NCBI GenBank assembly: GCA_964641175.1
Contig: CAZXLJ010000134.1
Location: forward strand, 1-8,070
Direction of reading: 5' to 3'
DNA length: 8,070 bases
Origin: CAYNST01 sp964641175
GTDB lineage: Bacteria > Pseudomonadota > Gammaproteobacteria > Pseudomonadales > Cellvibrionaceae
Under the pieces are notes generated by a model. The model saw nothing but the letters and a program-made list of their open reading frames with translations. It had not been told where the DNA came from and ran no database searches. Shown one piece after another: positions 6,888 through 8,070 of this stretch. Position 1 is the first letter of the stretch. Every line of letters begins with the position of its first letter. The translations under genes were made by a program, and so were the position numbers.

Positions 6888-7919
6888 TCAGGAATCTTCT
6901 TCGACCGTCTCGGCAACGTTCGATACAGATTTTCCACCGAGCATTTCTTCCTTGATTTTTGCTTCCAGAAATTTGGCTGTCTCGGCGTTCTCTTTCAGAT
7001 AATTAATGGCGTTCTGCTTGCCCTGCCCGATCTTGTCCCCCTGGTAGCTATACCAGGCACCTGCCTTGTCGATCAGACCAAGCTTCACGCCATAATCGAC
7101 GATCTCTCCCAGGCGATTGATTCCCTGTCCGTACAGGATTTGAAACTCTGTTTGCTTGAACGGAGGCGCAACCTTGTTTTTAACCACCTTGACGCGGGTT
7201 TCTGACCCGGTCACTTCATCGCCTTCCTTGACCGATCCGATCCGGCGGATATCCAGTCGCACCGATGCATAAAATTTCAGGGCATTTCCTCCGGTTGTTG
7301 TTTCAGGGTTGCCAAACATGACTCCGATTTTCATTCGGATCTGGTTGATGAAAATGACCAGACAGTTGGCATTTTTAATATTCCCGGTAATTTTGCGCAA
7401 CGCCTGGGACATCAACCTCGCCTGCAACCCGACGTGATGGTCGCCCATGTCGCCTTCAATCTCGGCCTTGGGTGTCAATGCGGCCACTGAGTCCACGACA
7501 AGTACATCGATAGCGCCGGAACGCACCAGCATGTCGGATACTTCCAGCGCCTGTTCCCCGGTGTCCGGCTGGGATACGATCAACTCGTCTACATTAACGC
7601 CAAGTTTCTCGGCGTAGATCGGATCCAGTGCATGCTCGGCATCGACAAACGCACAGGTCCCGCCCGCCCGCTGCGCCTCAGCGATAACCTGCAGGGTAAG
7701 TGTGGTTTTTCCTGAGGATTCAGGCCCGTAGATCTCGACGATACGGCCCCGAGGCAGACCGCCAGTTCCCAATGCGAGATCCAGCCCCAGAGAACCGGTC
7801 GATATACAGGGTATATTCTGGCGTTCCTGATCGCCCATCCGCATCACAGTTCCTTTACCGAACTGCCGCTCAATCTGTAAAAGTGCGGCTTTTAATGCCT
7901 TTTCTTTATTCGCATCCAT
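6888..7919 (-). CDS. recA: Recombinase RecA
   Basis: RecA forms ATP-dependent filaments on single-stranded DNA, drives homologous pairing and strand exchange, and as a coprotease triggers LexA cleavage. The 343-residue protein is full length. It has the N-terminal polymerisation helix (MDANKEKALKAALLQIERQF), Walker A GPESSGKT at 65-72, catalytic E95 in FVDAEHALD, and Walker B LVVDS at 140-144. DNA-binding loop 1 lies around EGDMGDHHVG (155-164), and loop 2 starts after INQIR (191-195) with MKIGVMFGNPETTTGG. The C-terminal domain ends in the acidic tail EEDS, typical of proteobacterial RecA. The ATG has AAGGGG seven bases upstream. No intein or truncation is seen. It leads a recA-recX unit; the upstream neighbour is outside the window. 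Confidence 0.99.
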   Translation of the reverse strand: MDANKEKALKAALLQIERQFGKGTVMRMGDQERQNIPCISTGSLGLDLALGTGGLPRGRIVEIYGPESSGKTTLTLQVIAEAQRAGGTCAFVDAEHALDPIYAEKLGVNVDELIVSQPDTGEQALEVSDMLVRSGAIDVLVVDSVAALTPKAEIEGDMGDHHVGLQARLMSQALRKITGNIKNANCLVIFINQIRMKIGVMFGNPETTTGGNALKFYASVRLDIRRIGSVKEGDEVTGSETRVKVVKNKVAPPFKQTEFQILYGQGINRLGEIVDYGVKLGLIDKAGAWYSYQGDKIGQGKQNAINYLKENAETAKFLEAKIKEEMLGGKSVSNVAETVEEDS

Positions 7920-8043
7920 TAACTGACCCCTTTGATCTCGAAAAAACCCTTGAAAATCTGAATTGGAACCTCACAGTCGCCGCCTGAGCGCAATCGGTCC
8001 CCGCCTGCGCGTCTTCCCTGAACCTGTTTAAATTCTGCGCCGG
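7920..8043 (-). promoter_or_regulatory. recA leader and probable promoter region
   Basis: The region contains a good Shine-Dalgarno (AAGGGG, seven bases before the recA ATG) and, further upstream, an AATTTAAA stretch at 8034-8027 that might serve as a -10 element, though no clear -35 stands 16-18 bases before it. No E. coli-type LexA box (CTGT-N8-ACAG) is present between the recA start and the window edge. Confidence 0.4.
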
Positions 8044-8058
8044 CAGTAGCCTTACTAG
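8044..8058 (-). promoter_or_regulatory. Dyad resembling the Xanthomonas-type LexA operator
   Basis: The minus strand reads CTAGTAAGGCTACTG, 125 bases upstream of the recA ATG. It contains the perfect dyad AGTA-N4-TACT and matches the xanthomonad LexA motif TTAG-N6-TACTA at seven of nine fixed positions. The site abuts and shares one base with the 13-bp edge repeat, so it may instead be an IS insertion junction. Tentative. Confidence 0.25.
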
Positions 8059-8070
8059 GGAACCTCTGAT
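8058..8070 (-). repeat. Right copy of 13-bp edge repeat (possible IS end)
   Basis: The last 13 bases of the window are the exact reverse complement of bases 63-75. Read as an IS terminus, an element would begin here and run to the right, outside the window. CTAG at 8055-8058 fits the YTAR target preferred by some IS5-family elements; the left copy is followed by CCAG, which fits less well. The match is seen directly; the IS reading is inference. Confidence 0.35.

Noticed and set aside
6819..7205. Plus-strand 128-codon open frame
   Set aside because: Antisense to the recA 3' end and recX start; a shadow of the highly conserved recA frame.

Overview
This 8,070-base window looks like a conserved chromosomal stretch of a proteobacterium, most likely gamma or beta. 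The basis is the recA-recX pair, the opgG-opgH glucan operon and a GpmA-type phosphoglycerate mutase. I cannot place it to genus. All six confident genes lie on the minus strand, so transcription runs from high to low coordinates: recA, recX, gpmA, opgG, opgH, then a YrbG/CaxA-type calcium/sodium exchanger.

Layout in transcription order. recA (7919-6888) and recX (6875-6411) are 12 bases apart and form a recombinase/modulator unit. A region of about 350 bases follows. It holds a 100-N assembly gap (6122-6221) bordered on both sides by copies of a 13-bp tandem repeat, just upstream of gpmA (6064-5336). Next is a 353-base AT-rich intergenic region with a good match to a sigma-54 (-24/-12) promoter pointing at opgG, plus two abutting perfect palindromes behind gpmA. 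opgG (4982-3372) and opgH (3400-1445) overlap by 29 bases and encode the periplasmic and inner-membrane parts of the osmoregulated periplasmic glucan machinery. A perfect 11-bp hairpin follows opgH. After 238 bases comes the exchanger gene (1206-121).

The window edges carry the same 13-bp sequence in inverted orientation (63-75 and 8058-8070), perhaps the ends of two copies of an insertion sequence lying outside the window.

The genes are housekeeping or envelope genes: DNA repair, glycolysis, periplasmic glucan synthesis and cation transport. I see no defence system, CRISPR array, transposase gene, RNA gene or clearly new multi-gene system. The points worth a second look are regulatory or structural: the sigma-54-like site, the repeat across the gap, the edge repeats, a Xanthomonas-style LexA-like dyad upstream of recA, a short OpgH, an unusual GpmA active-site region, and a small open frame whose stop overlaps the exchanger start.
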